From: Blastococcus fimeti
GTDB taxonomy: Bacteria; Actinomycetota; Actinomycetes; Mycobacteriales; Geodermatophilaceae
Direction: 5' to 3'
NCBI GenBank assembly: GCA_900102115.1
Contig: FNAW01000007.1
Coordinates: 1-64,000, forward strand
DNA length: 64,000 bases
Made by a program: the position numbers and the translations under genes. Position 1 is the stretch's first letter, and each line of letters begins with the position of its first letter. Under the pieces are notes generated by a model. It was not told the DNA's origin. It saw only the letters and a program-made list of their open reading frames with translations, and did no database searches. Of this stretch, positions 62,521-64,000 are shown one piece after another.

Positions 62521-62551
62521 AGGGGAAACGACCGCCGTCGACGCTCGTCCC

Positions 62552-64000
<1,449 letters not shown>

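Noticed and set aside
62513..62530. GlnR box before the nitrate reductase gene
   Set aside because: Only the GAAAC half is present. The preceding half-site does not match gTnAC with the right spacing.

Overview
The window is very GC-rich, densely packed chromosomal DNA from a high-GC actinobacterium. GTG starts are common, genes often overlap by 4 bases (ATGA or GTGA), and third codon positions are almost all G or C. A DUF222/13E12-type gene, an ECF sigma factor paired with a DGPF protein, a DUF3516 helicase, a mycobacterial-type SOS box and the rib-his gene order point to Actinomycetia. My best guess is Geodermatophilaceae (Blastococcus, Geodermatophilus or Modestobacter), but that is inference. 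I see no insertion sequence, prophage, CRISPR array, tRNA or rRNA.

Layout. 0-2.4 kb: the start of a DUF222 gene running off the left edge, then an aldehyde dehydrogenase. 2.4-7.8 kb: a translationally coupled series rpe-ribD-ribE-ribBA-ribH-hisE-hisG, giving the whole late riboflavin pathway plus two histidine enzymes. 7.8-12.5 kb: a subtilisin-inhibitor-like lipoprotein, then a purine-related group (DUF2877/AllH-like protein, a divergent PucR regulator, an adenosine-deaminase-family enzyme). 12.5-19.8 kb: oxidoreductases, a MurA paralogue fused to an XRE helix-turn-helix with its own palindrome upstream, a DMT exporter, an Acg-like nitroreductase, an EVE protein, and a small gene behind a SOS box. 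20-25.5 kb: two large secreted phosphoesterases, an ExeM/NucH-type nuclease and a UshA-type 5'-nucleotidase. They share an unusual domain of about 96 residues, present twice in the first and once in the second. Together they look like an extracellular DNA-to-nucleoside-plus-phosphate scavenging pair.

25.5-36 kb: malQ, hrpB, a membrane-bound GGDEF-EAL protein, a hydrolase, and a coupled LLM oxidoreductase/GH13 pair. 36-46 kb: a GNAT, tandem TauE/SafE transporters, an epoxide-hydrolase-like enzyme, lipoproteins and the DUF3516 helicase. 46-55 kb: an SDR coupled to an orphan YidD, a phosphotransferase, an SGNH-type membrane acyltransferase, ArfB, a cyclase-like protein, and an ECF42-like sigma/DGPF group. 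54.4-57 kb: a MocR regulator and a DMT transporter whose start codons overlap head to head inside an inverted repeat. 57-64 kb: a poorly coding stretch, a lipoprotein, an AhpD-like protein, a PRC-barrel/DUF2382 stress protein, a TetR regulator, and the start of an assimilatory nitrate reductase running off the right edge.

Between genes there are clear hairpin terminators, a recurring palindrome around GTTCCCGCGGGAAC near gene ends, and several candidate operators. Most genes are ordinary housekeeping or accessory metabolism. The signals I find most unusual are the shared domain of the nuclease and nucleotidase, the HTH-MurA fusion with its palindrome, the MocR/DMT overlap, the SOS-box gene and the dispersed palindromes.
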